The notes below the pieces were generated by a model. That model was not told where the DNA came from. It saw only the letters and a program-made list of their open reading frames with translations, and did not search any database. The position numbers and the translations under genes are program-made. A stretch of 64,000 nt of DNA from Aedes albopictus (Eukaryota > Arthropoda > Insecta > Diptera > Culicidae): positions 45,729,464 to 45,793,463 of the forward strand of contig NC_085138.1 in NCBI RefSeq assembly GCF_035046485.1. Reading direction: 5' to 3'. Positions within the stretch are counted from its first letter, which is position 1. Every line of letters starts with the position of its first letter. This document shows, piece after piece, positions 41,483-56,400 of this stretch.

Positions 41483-44400
41483 TCTGTCGATATTTTTTTT
41501 CAAATATCTTCCTTGGGAGTTTCCTCAAAGAAATTGCCATATATGCGAAAATATGATTTTTTCGATATGTTCTCGGCCTAGCGGGCTAAACCGAATATGC
41601 AGTCATCTTCTCATAAGTCTAATTGACCATTCTGGAAAGTTTGGCGATATTACTTTTTTGTCACCCGAACAAAAATTTTCCAAATAGCTTCCTTGGGAGT
41701 TTCCTCAAAGAAATTGCCATATATGCGAAAATATGATTTTTTCGATATGTTCTCGGCCTAGCGGGCTAAACCGAGTATGCAGTCATCTTTTCATAAGTCT
41801 AATTGACCATTCTGGAAAGTTTGGCGATATTACTTTTTTGTCACCCGAACATTTATTTTTTCAAATAGCTTCCTTGAGAGTTTCTTCAAAGAAATTGCTA
41901 TATATGCGAAAGTATGATTTTTTCGATATGTTCTCGGCCTAGCGGGCTAAACCGAGTATGCTGTCATCTTCTCATAAGTCTAATTGATCATTCTGGAAAG
42001 TTTGGCGATATTACTATTTTGTCACCCGAACAAAAATTTTCCAAATAGCTTCCTTGAGAGTTTCTTCAAAGAAATTGCTATATATGCGAAAATATGATTT
42101 TTTCGATATGTTCTCGGCCTAGCGGGCTAAACCGAATATGCAGTCATCTTCTCATAAGTCTAATTGACCATTCTGGAAAGTTTGGCGATATTACTTTTTT
42201 GTCACCCGAACAAAAATTTTCCAAATAGCTTCCTTGAGAGTTTCTTCAAAGAAATTGCCATATATGCGAAAGTATGATTTTTTCGATATGTTCTCGGCCT
42301 AGCGGGCTAAACCGAGTATGCTGTCATCTTCTCATAAGTCTAATTGACCATTCTGGAAAGTTTGGCGATATTACTTTTTTGTCACCCGAACAAAAATTTT
42401 CCAAATAGCTTCCTTGGGAGTTTCCTCAAAGAAATTGCCATATATGCGAAAATATGATTTTTTCGATATGTTCTCGGCCTAGCGGGCTAAACCGAGTATG
42501 CAGTCATCTTCTCATAAGTCTAATTGACCATTCTGGAAAGTTTGGCGATATTACTTTTTTGTCACCCGAACATTTTTTTTTTTCAAATAGCTTCCTTGAG
42601 AGTTTCTTCAAAGAAATTGCTATATATGGGAAAGTATGATTTTTTCGATATGTTCTCGGCCTAGCGGGCTAAACCGAGTATGCAGTCATCTTTTCATAAG
42701 TCTAATTGACCATTCTGGAAAGTTTGGCGATATTACTTTTTTGTCACCCGAACATTTATTTTTTCAAATAGCTTCCTTGAGAGTTTCTTCAAAGAAATTG
42801 CTATATATGCGAAAGTATGATTTTTTCGATATGTTCTCGGCCTAGCGGGCTAAACCGAGTATGCTGTCATCTTCTCATAAGTCTAATTGATCATTCTGGA
42901 AAGTTTGGCGATATTACTATTTTGTCACCCGAACAAAAATTTTCCAAATAGCTTCCTTGAGAGTTTCTTCAAAGAAATTGCTATATATGCGAAAATATGA
43001 TTTTTTCGATATGTTCTCGGCCTAGCGGGTTAAACCGAGTATGCAGTCATCTTCTCATAAGTCTAATTGACCATTCTGGAAAGTTTGGCGATATTACTTT
43101 TTTGTCACCCGAACATTTTTTTTTTTTTTCAAATAGCTTCCTTGAGAGTTTCTTCAAAGAAATTGCTATATATGCGAAGGTATGATTTTTTCGATATGTT
43201 CTCGGCCTAGCGGGCTAAACCGAGTATGCAGTCATCTTCTCATAAGTCTAATTGACCATTCTGGAAAGTTTGGCGATATTACTTTTTTGTCACCCGAACA
43301 AAAATTTTCCAAATAGCTTCCTTGAGAGTTTCTTCAAAGAAATTGATATATATGCGAAAGTATGATTTTTTCGATATGTTCTCGGCCTAGCGGGTTAAAC
43401 CGAGTATGCAGTCATCTTCTCATAAGTCTAATTGACCATTCTGGAAAGTTTGGCGATATTACTTTTTTGTCACCCGAACAAAAATTTTCCAAATAGCTTC
43501 CTTGAGAGTTTTTTCAAAAAAAATGCTATATATGCGAAAATATGATTTTTTCGATATGTTCTCGGCCTAGCGGGCTAAACCGAGTATGCAGTCATCTTTT
43601 CATAAGTCTAATTGACCATTCTGGAAAGTTTGGCGATATTACTTTTTTGTCACCCAAACATTTTTTTTAAATAGCTTCCTTGGGAGTTTCCTCAAAGAAA
43701 TTGCCATATATGCGAAAATATGATTTTTTCGATATGTTCTCGGCCTAGCGGGCTAAACCGAGTATGCAGTCATCTTTTCATAAGTCTAATTGACCATTCT
43801 GGAAAGTTTGGCGATATTACTTTTTTGTCACCCGAACATTTATTTTTTCAAATAGCTTCCTTGAGAGTTTCTTCAAAGAAATTGCTATATATGCGAAAGT
43901 ATGATTTTTTCGATATGTTCTCGGCCTAGCGGGCTAAACCGAGTATGCAGTCATCTTCTCATAAGTCTAATTGACCATTCTGGAAAGTTTGGCGATATTA
44001 CTTTTTTGTCACCCGAACAAAAATTTTCCAAATAGCTTCCTTGGGAGTTTCCTCAAAGAAATTGCCATATATGCGAAAATATGATTTTTTCGATATGTTC
44101 TCGGCCTAGCGGGCTAAACCGAGTATGCAGTCATCTTCTCATAAGTCTAATTGACCATTCTGGAAAGTTTGGCGATATTATATTTTTGTCACCCGAACAT
44201 TTTTTTTTTAAATAGCTTCCTTGAGAGTTTCTTCAAAGAAATTGCTATATATGGGAAAGTATGATTTTTTCGATATGTTCTCGGCCTAGCGAGCTAAACC
44301 GAGTATGCAGTCATCTTTTCATAAGTCTAATTGACCATTCTGGAAAGTTTGGCGATATTACTTTTTTGTCACCCGAACATTTATTTTTTCAAATAGCTTC

Positions 44401-47400
44401 CTTGAGAGTTTCTTCAAAGAAATTGCTATATATGCGAAAGTATGATTTTTTCGATATGTTCTCGGCCTAGCGGGCTAAACCGAGTATGCTGTCATCTTCT
44501 CATAAGTCTTATTGATCATTCTGGAAAGTTTGGCGATATTACTATTTTGTCACCCGAACAAAAATTTTCCAAATAGCTTCCTTGAGAGTTTCTTCAAAGA
44601 AATTGCTATATATGCGAAAATATGATTTTTTCGATATGTTCTCGGCCTAGCGGGTTAAACCGAGTATGCAGTCATCTTCTCATAAGTCTAATTGACCATT
44701 CTGGAAAGTTTGGCGATATTACTTTTTTGTCACCCGAACAAAAATTTTCCAAATAGCTTCCTTGAGAGTTTCTTCAAAGAAATTGATATATATGCGAAAA
44801 TATGATTTTTTCGATATGTTCTCGGCCTAGCGGGTTAAACCGAGTATGCAGTCATCTTCTCATAAGTCTAATTGACCATTCTGGAAAGTTTGGCGATATT
44901 ATATTTTTGTCACCCGAACATTTTTTTTTTAAATAGCTTCCTTGAGAGTTTCTTCAAAGAAATTGCTATATATGCGAAAATATGATTTTTTCGATATGTT
45001 CTCGGCCTAGCGGGTTAAACCGAGTATGCAGTCATCTTCTCATAAGTCTAATTGACCATTCTGGAAAGTTTGGCGATATTACTTTTTTGTCACCCGAACA
45101 AAAATTTTCCAAATAGCTTCCTTGAGAGTTTCTTCAAAGAAATTGCTGTATATGCGAAAATATGATTTTTTCGATATGTTCTCGGCCTAGCGGGTTAAAC
45201 CGAGTATGCAGTCATCTTCTCATAAGTCTAATTGGCCATTCTGGAAAGTTTGGCGATATTACTTTTTTGTCACCCGAACAAAAATTTTCCAAATAGCTTC
45301 CTTGAGAGTTTCTTCAAAGAAATTGCTATATATGCGAAAATATGATTTTTTCGATATGTTCTCGGCCTAGCGGGCTAAACCGAGTATGCAGTCATCTTCT
45401 CATAAGTCTAATTGACGATTCTGGAAAGTTTGGCGATATTACTTTTTTGTCACCCGAACATTTTTTTTTCAAATAGCTTCCTTGAGAGTTTCTTCAAAGA
45501 AATTGCTATATATGCGAAGGTATGATTTTTTCGATATGTTCTCGGCCTAGCGGGCTAAACCGAGTATGCAGTCATCTTCTCATAAGTCTAATTGACGATT
45601 CTGGAAAGTTTGGCGATATTACTTTTTTGTCACCCGAACAAAAATTTTCCAAATAGCTTCCTTGAGAGTTTTTAAAAAAAAAATGCTATATATGCGAAAA
45701 TATGATTTTTTCGATATGTTCTCGGCCTAGCGGGCTAAACCGGGTATGCAGTCATCTTCTCATAAGTCTAATTGACCATTCTGGAAAGTTTGGCGATATT
45801 ACTTTTTTGTCACCCGAACAAAAATTTTCCAAATAGCTTCCTTGAGAGTTTTTTCAAAAAAAATGCTATATATGCGAAAATATGATTTTTTCGATATGTT
45901 CTCGGCCTAGCGGGCTAAACCGAGTATGCAGTCATCTTCTCATAAGTCTAATTGACCATTCTGGAAAGTTTGGCGATATTACTTTTTTGTCACCCGAACA
46001 AAAATTTTCCAAATAGCTTCCTTGAGAGTTTTTTCAAAAAAAATGCTATATATGCGAAAATATGATTTTTTTCGATATGTTCTCGGCCTAGCGGGCTAAA
46101 CCGAGTATGCAGTCATCTTCTCATAAGTCTAATTGACCATTCTGGAAAGTTTGGCGATATTACTTTTTTGTCACCCGAACATTTTTTTTTTTCAAATAGC
46201 TTCCATGAGAGTTTTTTCAAAAAAAAAATGCTATATATGCGAAAATATGATTTTTTCGATATGTTCTCGGCCTAGCGGGTTAAACCGAGTATGCAGTCAT
46301 CTTCTCATAAGTCTAATTGACCATTCTGGAAAATTTGGCGATATTACTTTTTTGTCACCCGAACAAAAATTTTCCAAATAGCTTCCTTGAGAGTTTCTTC
46401 AAAGAAATTGCTATATATGCGAAAATATGATTTTTTTCGATATGTTCTCGGCCTAGCGGGCTAAACCGAGTATGCAGTCATCTTCTCATAAGTCTAATTG
46501 ACCATTCTGGAAAGTTTGGCGATATTACTTTTTTGTCACCCGAACAAAAATTTTCCAAATAGCTTCCTTGGGAGTTTCCTCAAAGAAATTGCCATATATG
46601 CGAAAATATGATTTTTTCGATATGTTCTCGGCCTAGCGGGCTAAACCGAGTATGCAGTCATCTTCTCATATGTCTAATTGACCATTCTGGAAAGTTTGGC
46701 GATATTACTTTTTTGTCACCCGAACAAAAATTTTCCAAATAGCTTCCTTGAGAGTTTCTTCAAAGAAATTGCCATATATGCGAAAATATGATTTTTTCGA
46801 TATGTTCTCGGCCTAGCGGGCTAAACCGAGTATGCAGTCATCTTCTCATATGTCTAATTGACCATTCTGGAAAGTTTGGCGATATTACTTTTTTGTCACC
46901 CGAACAAAAATTATCCAAATAGCTTCCTTGAGAGTTTCTTCAAAGAAATTGCTATATATGCGAAAATATGATTTTTTCGATATGTTCTCGGCCTAGCGGG
47001 TTAAACCGAGTATGCAGTCATCTTCTCATAAGTCTAATTGACCATTCTGGAAAGTTTGGCGATATTACTTTTTTGTCACCCGAACAAAAATTTTCCAAAT
47101 AGCTTCCTTGAGAGTTTCTTCAAAGAAATTGCTATATATGCGAAAATATGATTTTTTCGATATGTTCTCGGCCTAGCGGGCTAAACCGAGTATGCAGTCA
47201 TCTTCTCATAAGTCTAATTGACCATTCTGGAAAGTTTGGCGATATTACTTTTTTGTCACCCAAACATTTTTTTTAAATAGCTTCCTTGGGAGTTTCCTCA
47301 AAGAAATTGCCATATATGCGAAAATATGATTTTTTCGATATGTTCTCGGCCTAGCGGGCTAAACCGAGTATGCAGTCATCTTCTCATAAATCTAATTGAC

Positions 47401-50400
47401 CATTCTGGAAAGTTTGGCGATATAACTTTTTTGTCACCCGAACAAAAATTTTCCAAATAGCTTCCTTGAGAGTTTTTAAAAAAAAAATGCTATATATGCG
47501 AAAATATGATTTTTTCGATATGTTCTCGGCCTAGCGGGCTAAACCGAGTATGCAGTCATCTTCTCATAAATCTAATTGACCATTCTGGAAAGTTTGGCGA
47601 TATTACTTTTTTGTCACCCGAACAAAAATTTTCCAAATAGCTTCCTTGAGAGTTTCTTCAAAAAAAAATGCTATATATGCGAAAATATGATTTTTTCGAT
47701 ATGTTCTCGGCCTAGCGGGCTAAACCGAGTATGCAGTCATCTTCTCATAAGTCTAATTGACCATTCTGGAAAGTTTGGCGATATTACTTTTTTGTCACCC
47801 AAACATTTTTTTTAAATAGCTTCCTTGGGAGTTTCCTCAAAGAAATTGCCATATATGCGAAAATATGATTTTTTCGATATGTTCTCGGCCTAGCGGGCTA
47901 AACCGAGTATGCAGTCATCTTCTCATAAATCTAATTGACCATTCTGGAAAGTTTGGCGATATTACTTTTTTGTCACCCGAACAAAAATTTTCCAAATAGC
48001 TTCCTTGAGAGTTTCTTCAAAAAAAAATGCTATATATGCGAAAATATGATTTTTTCGATATGTTCTCGGCCTAGCGGGCTAAACCGAGTATGCAGTCATC
48101 TTCTCATAAGTCTAATTGACCATTCTGGAAAGTTTGGCGATATTATATTTTTGTCACCCGAACATTTTTTTTTTAAATAGCTTCCTTGAGAGTTTCTTCA
48201 AAGAAATTGCTATATATGGGAAAGTATGATTTTTTCGATATGTTCTCGGCCTAGCGAGCTAAACCGAGTATGCAGTCATCTTTTCATAAGTCTAATTGAC
48301 CATTCTGGAAAGTTTGGCGATATTACTTTTTTGTCACCCGAACATTTATTTTTTCAAATAGCTTCCTTGAGAGTTTCTTCAAAGAAATTGCTATATATGC
48401 GAAAGTATGATTTTTTCGATATGTTCTCGGCCTAGCGGGCTAAACCGAGTATGCTGTCATCTTCTCATAAGTCTTATTGATCATTCTGGAAAGTTTGGCG
48501 ATATTACTTTTTTGTCACCCGAACAAAAATTTTCCAAATAGCTTCCTTGAGAGTTTCTTCAAAAAAAAATGCTATATATGCGAAAATATGATTTTTTCGA
48601 TATGTTCTCGGCCTAGCGGGCTAAACCGAGTATGCAGTCATCTTCTCATAAGTCTAATTGACGATTCTGGAAAGTTTGGCGATATTACTTTTTTGTCACC
48701 CGAACAAAAATTTTCCAAATAGCTTCCTTGAGAGTTTTAAAAAAAAAAATGCTATATATGCGAAAATATGATTTTTTCGATATGTTCTCGGCCTAGCGGG
48801 CTAAACCGAGTATGCAGTCATCTTCTCATAAATCTAATTGACCATTCTGGAAAGTTTGGCGATATTACTTTTTTGTCACCCGAACAAAAATTTTCCAAAT
48901 AGCTTCCTTGAGAGTTTCTTCAAAGAAATTGCTATATATGCGAAAATATGATTTTTTCGATATGTTCTCGGCCTAGCGGGTTAAACCGAGTATGCAGTCA
49001 TCTTCTCATAAGTCTAATTGACCATTCTGGAAAGTTTGGCGATATTACTTTTTTGTCACCCGAACAAAAATTTTCCAAATAGCTTCCTTGAGAGTTTCTT
49101 CAAAGAAATTGATATATATGCGAAAATATGATTTTTTCGATATGTTCTCGGCCTAGCGGGTTAAACCGAGTATGCAGTCATCTTCTCATAAGTCTAATTG
49201 ACCATTCTGGAAAGTTTGGCGATATTATATTTTTGTCACCCGAACATTTTTTTTTTAAATAGCTTCCTTGAGAGTTTCTTCAAAGAAATTGCTATATATG
49301 CGAAAATATGATTTTTTCGATATGTTCTCGGCCTAGCGGGTTAAACCGAGTATGCAGTCATCTTCTCATAAGTCTAATTGACCATTCTGGAAAGTTTGGC
49401 GATATTACTTTTTTGTCACCCGAACAAAAATTTTCCAAATAGCTTCCTTGAGAGTTTCTTCAAAGAAATTGCTATATATGCGAAAATATGATTTTTTCGA
49501 TATGTTCTCGGCCTAGCGGGCTAAACCGAGTATGCAGTCATCTTCTCATAAGTCTAATTGACGATTCTGGAAAGTTTGGCGATATTACTTTTTTGTCACC
49601 CGAACAAAAATTTTCCAAATAGCTTCCTTGAGAGTTTCTTCAAAGAAATTGCTATATATGCGAAAATATGATTTTTTCGATATGTTCTCGGCCTAGCGGG
49701 CTAAACCGAGTATGCAGTCATCTTCTCATAAGTCTAATTGACGATTCTGGAAAGTTTGGCGATATTACTTTTTTGTCACCCGAACAAAAATTTTCCAAAT
49801 AGCTTCCTTGAGAGTTTCTTCAAAGAAATTGCTATATATGCGAAAATATGATTTTTTCGATATGTTCTCGGCCTAGCGGGCTAAACCGAGTATGCAGTCA
49901 TCTTCTCATAAGTCTAATTGACGATTCTGGAAAGTTTGGCGATATTACTTTTTTGTCACCCGAACATTTTTTTTTCAAATAGCTTCCTTGAGAGTTTCTT
50001 CAAAGAAATTGCTATATATGCGAAGGTATGATTTTTTCGATATGTTCTCGGCCTAGCGGGCTAAACCGAGTATGCAGTCATCTTCTCATAAGTCTAATTG
50101 ACGATTCTGGAAAGTTTGGCGATATTACTTTTTTGTCACCCGAACAAAAATTTTCCAAATAGCTTCCTTGAGAGTTTTTAAAAAAAAAATGCTATATATG
50201 CGAAAATATGATTTTTTCGATATGTTCTCGGCCTAGCGGGCTAAACCGGGTATGCAGTCATCTTCTCATAAGTCTAATTGACCATTCTGGAAAGTTTGGC
50301 GATATTACTTTTTTGTCACCCGAACAAAAATTTTCCAAATAGCTTCCTTGAGAGTTTTTTCAAAAAAAATGCTATATATGCGAAAATATGATTTTTTTCG

Positions 50401-53400
50401 ATATGTTCTCGGCCTAGCGGGCTAAACCGAGTATGCAGTCATCTTCTCATAAGTCTAATTGACCATTCTGGAAAGTTTGGCGATATTACTTTTTTGTCAC
50501 CCGAACATTTTTTTTTTTCAAATAGCTTCCATGAGAGTTTTTTCAAAAAAAAAATGCTATATATGCGAAAATATGATTTTTTCGATATGTTCTCGGCCTA
50601 GCGGGTTAAACCGAGTATGCAGTCATCTTCTCATAAGTCTAATTGACCATTCTGGAAAATTTGGCGATATTACTTTTTTGTCACCCGAACAAAAATTTTC
50701 CAAATAGCTTCCTTGAGAGTTTCTTCAAAGAAATTGCTATATATGCGAAGGTATGATTTTTTCGATATGTTCTCGGCCTAGCGGGCTAAACCGAGTATGC
50801 AGTCATCTTCTCATAAGTCTAATTGACAATTCTGGAAAGTTTGGCGATATTACTTTTTTGTCACCCGAACATTTTTTTTCAAATAGCTTCCTTGAGAGTT
50901 TCTTCAAAGAAATTGCTATATATGCGAAAATATGATTTTTTCGATATGTTCTCGGCCTAGCGGGCTAAACCGAGTATGCAGTCATCTTCTCATAAGTCTA
51001 ATTGATCATTCTGGAAAGTTTGGCGATATTACTTTTTTGTCACCCGAACAAAAATTTTCCAAATAGCTTCCTTGAGAGTTTTTAAAAAAAAATGCTATAT
51101 ATGCGAAAATATGATTTTTTCGATATGTTCTCGGCCTAGCGGGCTAAACCGAGTATGCAGTCATCTTCTCATAAGTCTAATTGACCATTCTGGAAAGTTT
51201 GGCGATATTACTTTTTTGTCACCCGAACAAAAATTTTCCAAATAGCTTCCTTGAGAGTTTTTAAAAAAAAATGCTATATATGCGAAAATATGATTTTTTC
51301 GATATGTTCTCGGCCTAGCGGGTTAAACCGAGTATGCAGTCATCTTCTCATAAGTCTAATTGACCATTCTGGAAAGTTTGGCGATATTACTTTTTTGTCA
51401 CCCGAACAAAAATTTTCCAAATAGCTTCCTTGAGAGTTTCTTCAAAGAAATTGCTATATATGCGAAAGTATGATTTTTTCGATATGTTCTCGGCCTAGCG
51501 GGCTAAACCGAGTATGCAGTCATCTTCTCATAAGTCTAATTGACAATTCTGGAAAGTTTGGCGATATTACTTTTTTGTCACCCGAACATTTTTTTTTCAA
51601 ATAGCTTCCTTGAGAGTTTCTTCAAAGAAATTGCTGTATATGCGAAAATATGATTTTTTCGATATGTTCTCGGCCTAGCGGGCTAAACCGAGTATGCAGT
51701 CATCTTCTCATAAGTCTAATTGATCATTCTGGAAAGTTTGGCGATATTACTTTTTTGTCACCCGAACAAAAATTTTCCAAATAGCTTCCTTGAGAGTTTT
51801 TTCAAAAAAAATGCTATATATGCGAAAATATGATTTTTTCGATATGTTCTCGGCCTAGCGGGCTAAACCGAGTATGCAGTCATCTTCTCATAAGTCTAAT
51901 TGACCATTCTGGAAAGTTTGACGATATTACTTTTTTGTCACCCGAACAAAAATTTTCCAAATAGCTTCCTTGAGAGTTTTTTCAAAAAAAATGCTATATA
52001 TGCGAAAATATGATTTTTTCGATATGTTCTCGGCCTAGCGGGCTAAACCGAGTATGCAGTCATCTTCTCATAAATCTAATTGACCATTCTGGAAAGTTTG
52101 GCGATATTACTTTTTTGTCACCCGAACAAAAATTTTCCAAATAGCTTCCTTGAGAGTTTTTTCAAAAAAAAATGCTATATATGCGAAAATATGATTTTTT
52201 CGATATGTTCTCGGCCTAGCGGGCAAAACCGAGTATGTAGTCATCTTCTCATAAGTCTAATTGACCATTCTGGAAAGTTTGGCGATATTACTTTTTTGTC
52301 ACCCGAACAAAAATTTTCCAAATAGCTTCCTTGAGAGTTTCTTCAAAAAAAAATGCTATATATGCGAAAATATGATTTTTTCGATATGTTCTCGGCCTAG
52401 CGGGCTAAACCGAGTATGCAGTCATCTTCTCATAAGTCTTATTGACCATTCTGGAAAGTTTGGCGATATTACTTTTTTGTCAGCCAAACATTTATTTTTT
52501 TAAATAGCTTCCTTGGGAGTTTCCTCAAAAAAAAAATGCTATATATGCGAAAATATGATTTTTTCGATATGTTCTCGGCCTAGCGGGCTAAACCGAGTAT
52601 GCAGTCATATTCTCATAAGTCTAATTGACCATTCTGGAAAGTTTGGCGATATTACTTTTTTGTCACCCGAACAAAAATTTTCCAAATAGCTTCCTTGAGA
52701 GTTTCTTCAAAGAAATTGCCATATATGCGAAAATATGATTTTTTCGATATGTTCTCGGCCTAGCGGGCTAAACCGAGTATGCAGTCATCTTCTCATATGT
52801 CTAATTGACCATTCTGGAAAGTTTGGCGATATTACTTTTTTGTCACCCGAACAAAAATTATCCAAATAGCTTCCTTGAGAGTTTCTTCAAAGAAATTGCT
52901 ATATATGCGAAAATATGATTTTTTCGACATGTTCTCGGCCTAGCGGGTTAAACCGAGTATGCAGTCATCTTCTCATAAGTCTAATTGACCATTCTGGAAA
53001 GTTTGGCGATATTACTTTTTTGTCACCCGAACAAAAATTTTCCAAATAGCTTCCTTGAGAGTTTCTTCAAAAAAAAATGCTATATATGCGAAAATATGAT
53101 TTTTTCGATATGTTCTCGGCCTAGCGGGCTAAACCGAGTATGCAGTCATCTTCTCATAAGTCTAATTGACCATTCTGGAAAGTTTGACGATATTACTTTT
53201 TTGTCACCCGAACAAAAATTTTCCAAATAGCTTCCTTGAGAGTTTCTTCAAAGAAATTGCCATATATGCGAAAATATGATTTTTTCGATATGTTCTCGGC
53301 CTAGCGGGCTAAACCGAGTATGCAGTCATCTTCTCATAAGTCTAATTGACCATTCTGGAAAGTTTGGCGATATTACTTTTTTGTCACCCAAACATTTTTT

Positions 53401-56400
53401 TTAAATAGCTTCCTTGGGAGTTTCCTCAAAGAAATTGCCATATATGCGAAAATATGATTTTTTCGATATGTTCTCGGCCTAGCGGGCTAAACCGAGTATG
53501 CAGTCATCTTCTCATAAGTCTAATTGACCATTCTGGAAAGTTTGACGATATTACTTTTTTGTCACCCGAACAAAAATTTTCCAAATAGCTTCCTTGAGAG
53601 TTTCTTCAAAGAAATTGCCATATATGCGAAAATATGATTTTTTCGATATGTTCTCGGCCTAGCGGGCTAAACCGAGTATGCAGTCATCTTCTCATAAGTC
53701 TAATTGACCATTCTGGAAAGTTTGGCGATATTACTTTTTTGTCACCCGAACAAAAATTATCCAAATAGCTTCCTTGAGAGTTTCTTCAAAGAAATTGCTA
53801 TATATGCGAAAATATGATTTTTTCGATATGTTCTCGGCCTAGCGGGTTAAACCGAGTATGCAGTCATCTTCTCATAAGTCTAATTGACCATTCTGGAAAG
53901 TTTGACGATATTACTTTTTTGTCACCCGAACAAAAATTTTCCAAATAGCTTCCTTGAGAGTTTCTTCAAAGAAATTGCCATATATGCGAAAATATGATTT
54001 TTTCGATATGTTCTCGGCCTAGCGGGCTAAACCGAGTATGCAGTCATCTTCTCATAAGTCTAATTGACCATTCTGGAAAGTTTGACGATATTACTTTTTT
54101 GTCACCCGAACAAAAATTTTCCAAATAGCTTCCTTGAGAGTTTCTTCAAAGAAATTGCCATATATGCGAAAATATGATTTTTTCGATATGTTCTCGGCCT
54201 AGCGGGCTAAACCGAGTATGCAGTCATCTTCTCATAAGTCTAATTGATCATTCTGGAAAGTTTGGCGATATTACTTTTTTGTCACCCAAACATTTTTTTT
54301 AAATAGCTTCCTTGGGAGTTTCCTCAAAGAAATTGCCATATATGCGAAAATATGATTTTTTCGATATGTTCTCGGCCTAGCGGGTTAAACCGAGTATGCA
54401 GTCATCTTCTCATAAGTCTTATTGACCATTCTGGAAAGTTTGGCGATATTACTTTTTTGTCACCCGAACATTTTTTTTTTCAAATAGCTTCCTTGAGAGT
54501 TTCTTCAAAGAAATTGCCATATATGCGAAAATATGATTTTTTCGATATGTTCTCGGCCTAACGGGCTAAACCGAGTATGCAGTCATATTCTCATAAGTCT
54601 AATTGACCATTCTGGAAAGTTTGGCGATATTACTTTTTTGTCACCCGAACAAAAATTTTCCAAATAGCTTCCTTGAGAGTTTCTTCAAAGAAATTGCCAT
54701 ATATGCGAAAATATGATTTTTTCGATATGTTCTCGGCCTAGCGGGCTAAACCGAGTATGCAGTCATCTTCTCATAAGTCTAATTGACCATTCTGGAAAGT
54801 TTGGCGATATTACTTTTTTGTCACCCGAACAAAAATTATCCAAATAGCTTCCTTGAGAGTTTCTTCAAAGAAATTGCCATATATGCGAAAATATGATTTT
54901 TTCGATATGTTCTCGGCCTAGCGGGCTAAACCGAGTATGCAGTCATCTTCTCATAAGTCTAATTGATCATTCTGGAAAGTTTGGCGATATTACTTTTTTG
55001 TCACCCAAACATTTTTTTTAAATAGCTTCCTTGGGAGTTTCCTCAAAGAAATTGCCATATATGCGAAAATATGATTTTTTCGATATGTTCTCGGCCTAGC
55101 GGGTTAAACCGAGTATGCAGTCATCTTCTCATAAGTCTTATTGACCATTCTGGAAAGTTTGGCGATATTACTTTTTTGTCACCCGAACATTTTTTTTTTC
55201 AAATAGCTTCCTTGAGAGTTTCTTCAAAGAAATTGCCATATATGCGAAAATATGATTTTTTCGATATGTTCTCGGCCTAACGGGCTAAACCGAGTATGCA
55301 GTCATATTCTCATAAGTCTAATTGACCATTCTGGAAAGTTTGGCGATATTACTTTTTTGTCACCCGAACAAAAATTTTCCAAATAGCTTCCTTGAGAGTT
55401 TCTTCAAAGAAATTGCCATATATGCGAAAATATGATTTTTTCGATATGTTCTCGGCCTAGCGGGCTAAACCGAGTATGCAGTCATCTTCTCATAAGTCTT
55501 ATTGACCATTCTGGAAAGTTTGGCGATATTACTTTTTTGTCACCCGAACAAAAATTTTCCAAATAGCTTCCTTGAGAGTTTCTTCAAAGAAATTGCTATA
55601 TATGCGAAAATATGATTTTTTCGATATGTTCTCGGCCTAGCGGGCTTAACCGAGTATGCAGTCATCTTCTCATAAGTCTAATTGACCATTCTGGAAAGTT
55701 TGGCGATATTACTTTTTTGTCACCCAAACATTTTTTTTAAATAGCTTCCTTGGGAGTTTCCTCAAAGAAATTGCCATATATGCGAAAATATGATTTTTTC
55801 GATATGTTCTCGGCCTAGCGGGCTAAACCGAGTATGCAGTCATCTTCTCATAAGTCTAATTGATCATTCTGGAAAGTTTGGCGATATTACTTTTTTGTCA
55901 CCCAAACATTTTTTTTAAATAGCTTCCTTGGGAGTTTCCTCAAAGAAATTGCCATATATGCGAAAATATGATTTTTTCGATATGTTCTCGGCCTAGCGGG
56001 TTAAACCGAGTATGCAGTCATCTTCTCATAAGTCTTATTGACCATTCTGGAAAGTTTGGCGATATTACTTTTTTGTCACCCGAACATTTTTTTTTTCAAA
56101 TAGCTTCCTTGAGAGTTTCTTCAAAGAAATTGCCATATATGCGAAAATATGATTTTTTCGATATGTTCTCGGCCTAACGGGCTAAACCGAGTATGCAGTC
56201 ATATTCTCATAAGTCTAATTGACCATTCTGGAAAGTTTGGCGATATTACTTTTTTGTCACCCGAACAAAAATTTTCCAAATAGCTTCCTTGAGAGTTTCT
56301 TCAAAGAAATTGCCATATATGCGAAAATATGATTTTTTCGATATGTTCTCGGCCTAGCGGGCTAAACCGAGTATGCAGTCATCTTCTCATAAGTCTAATT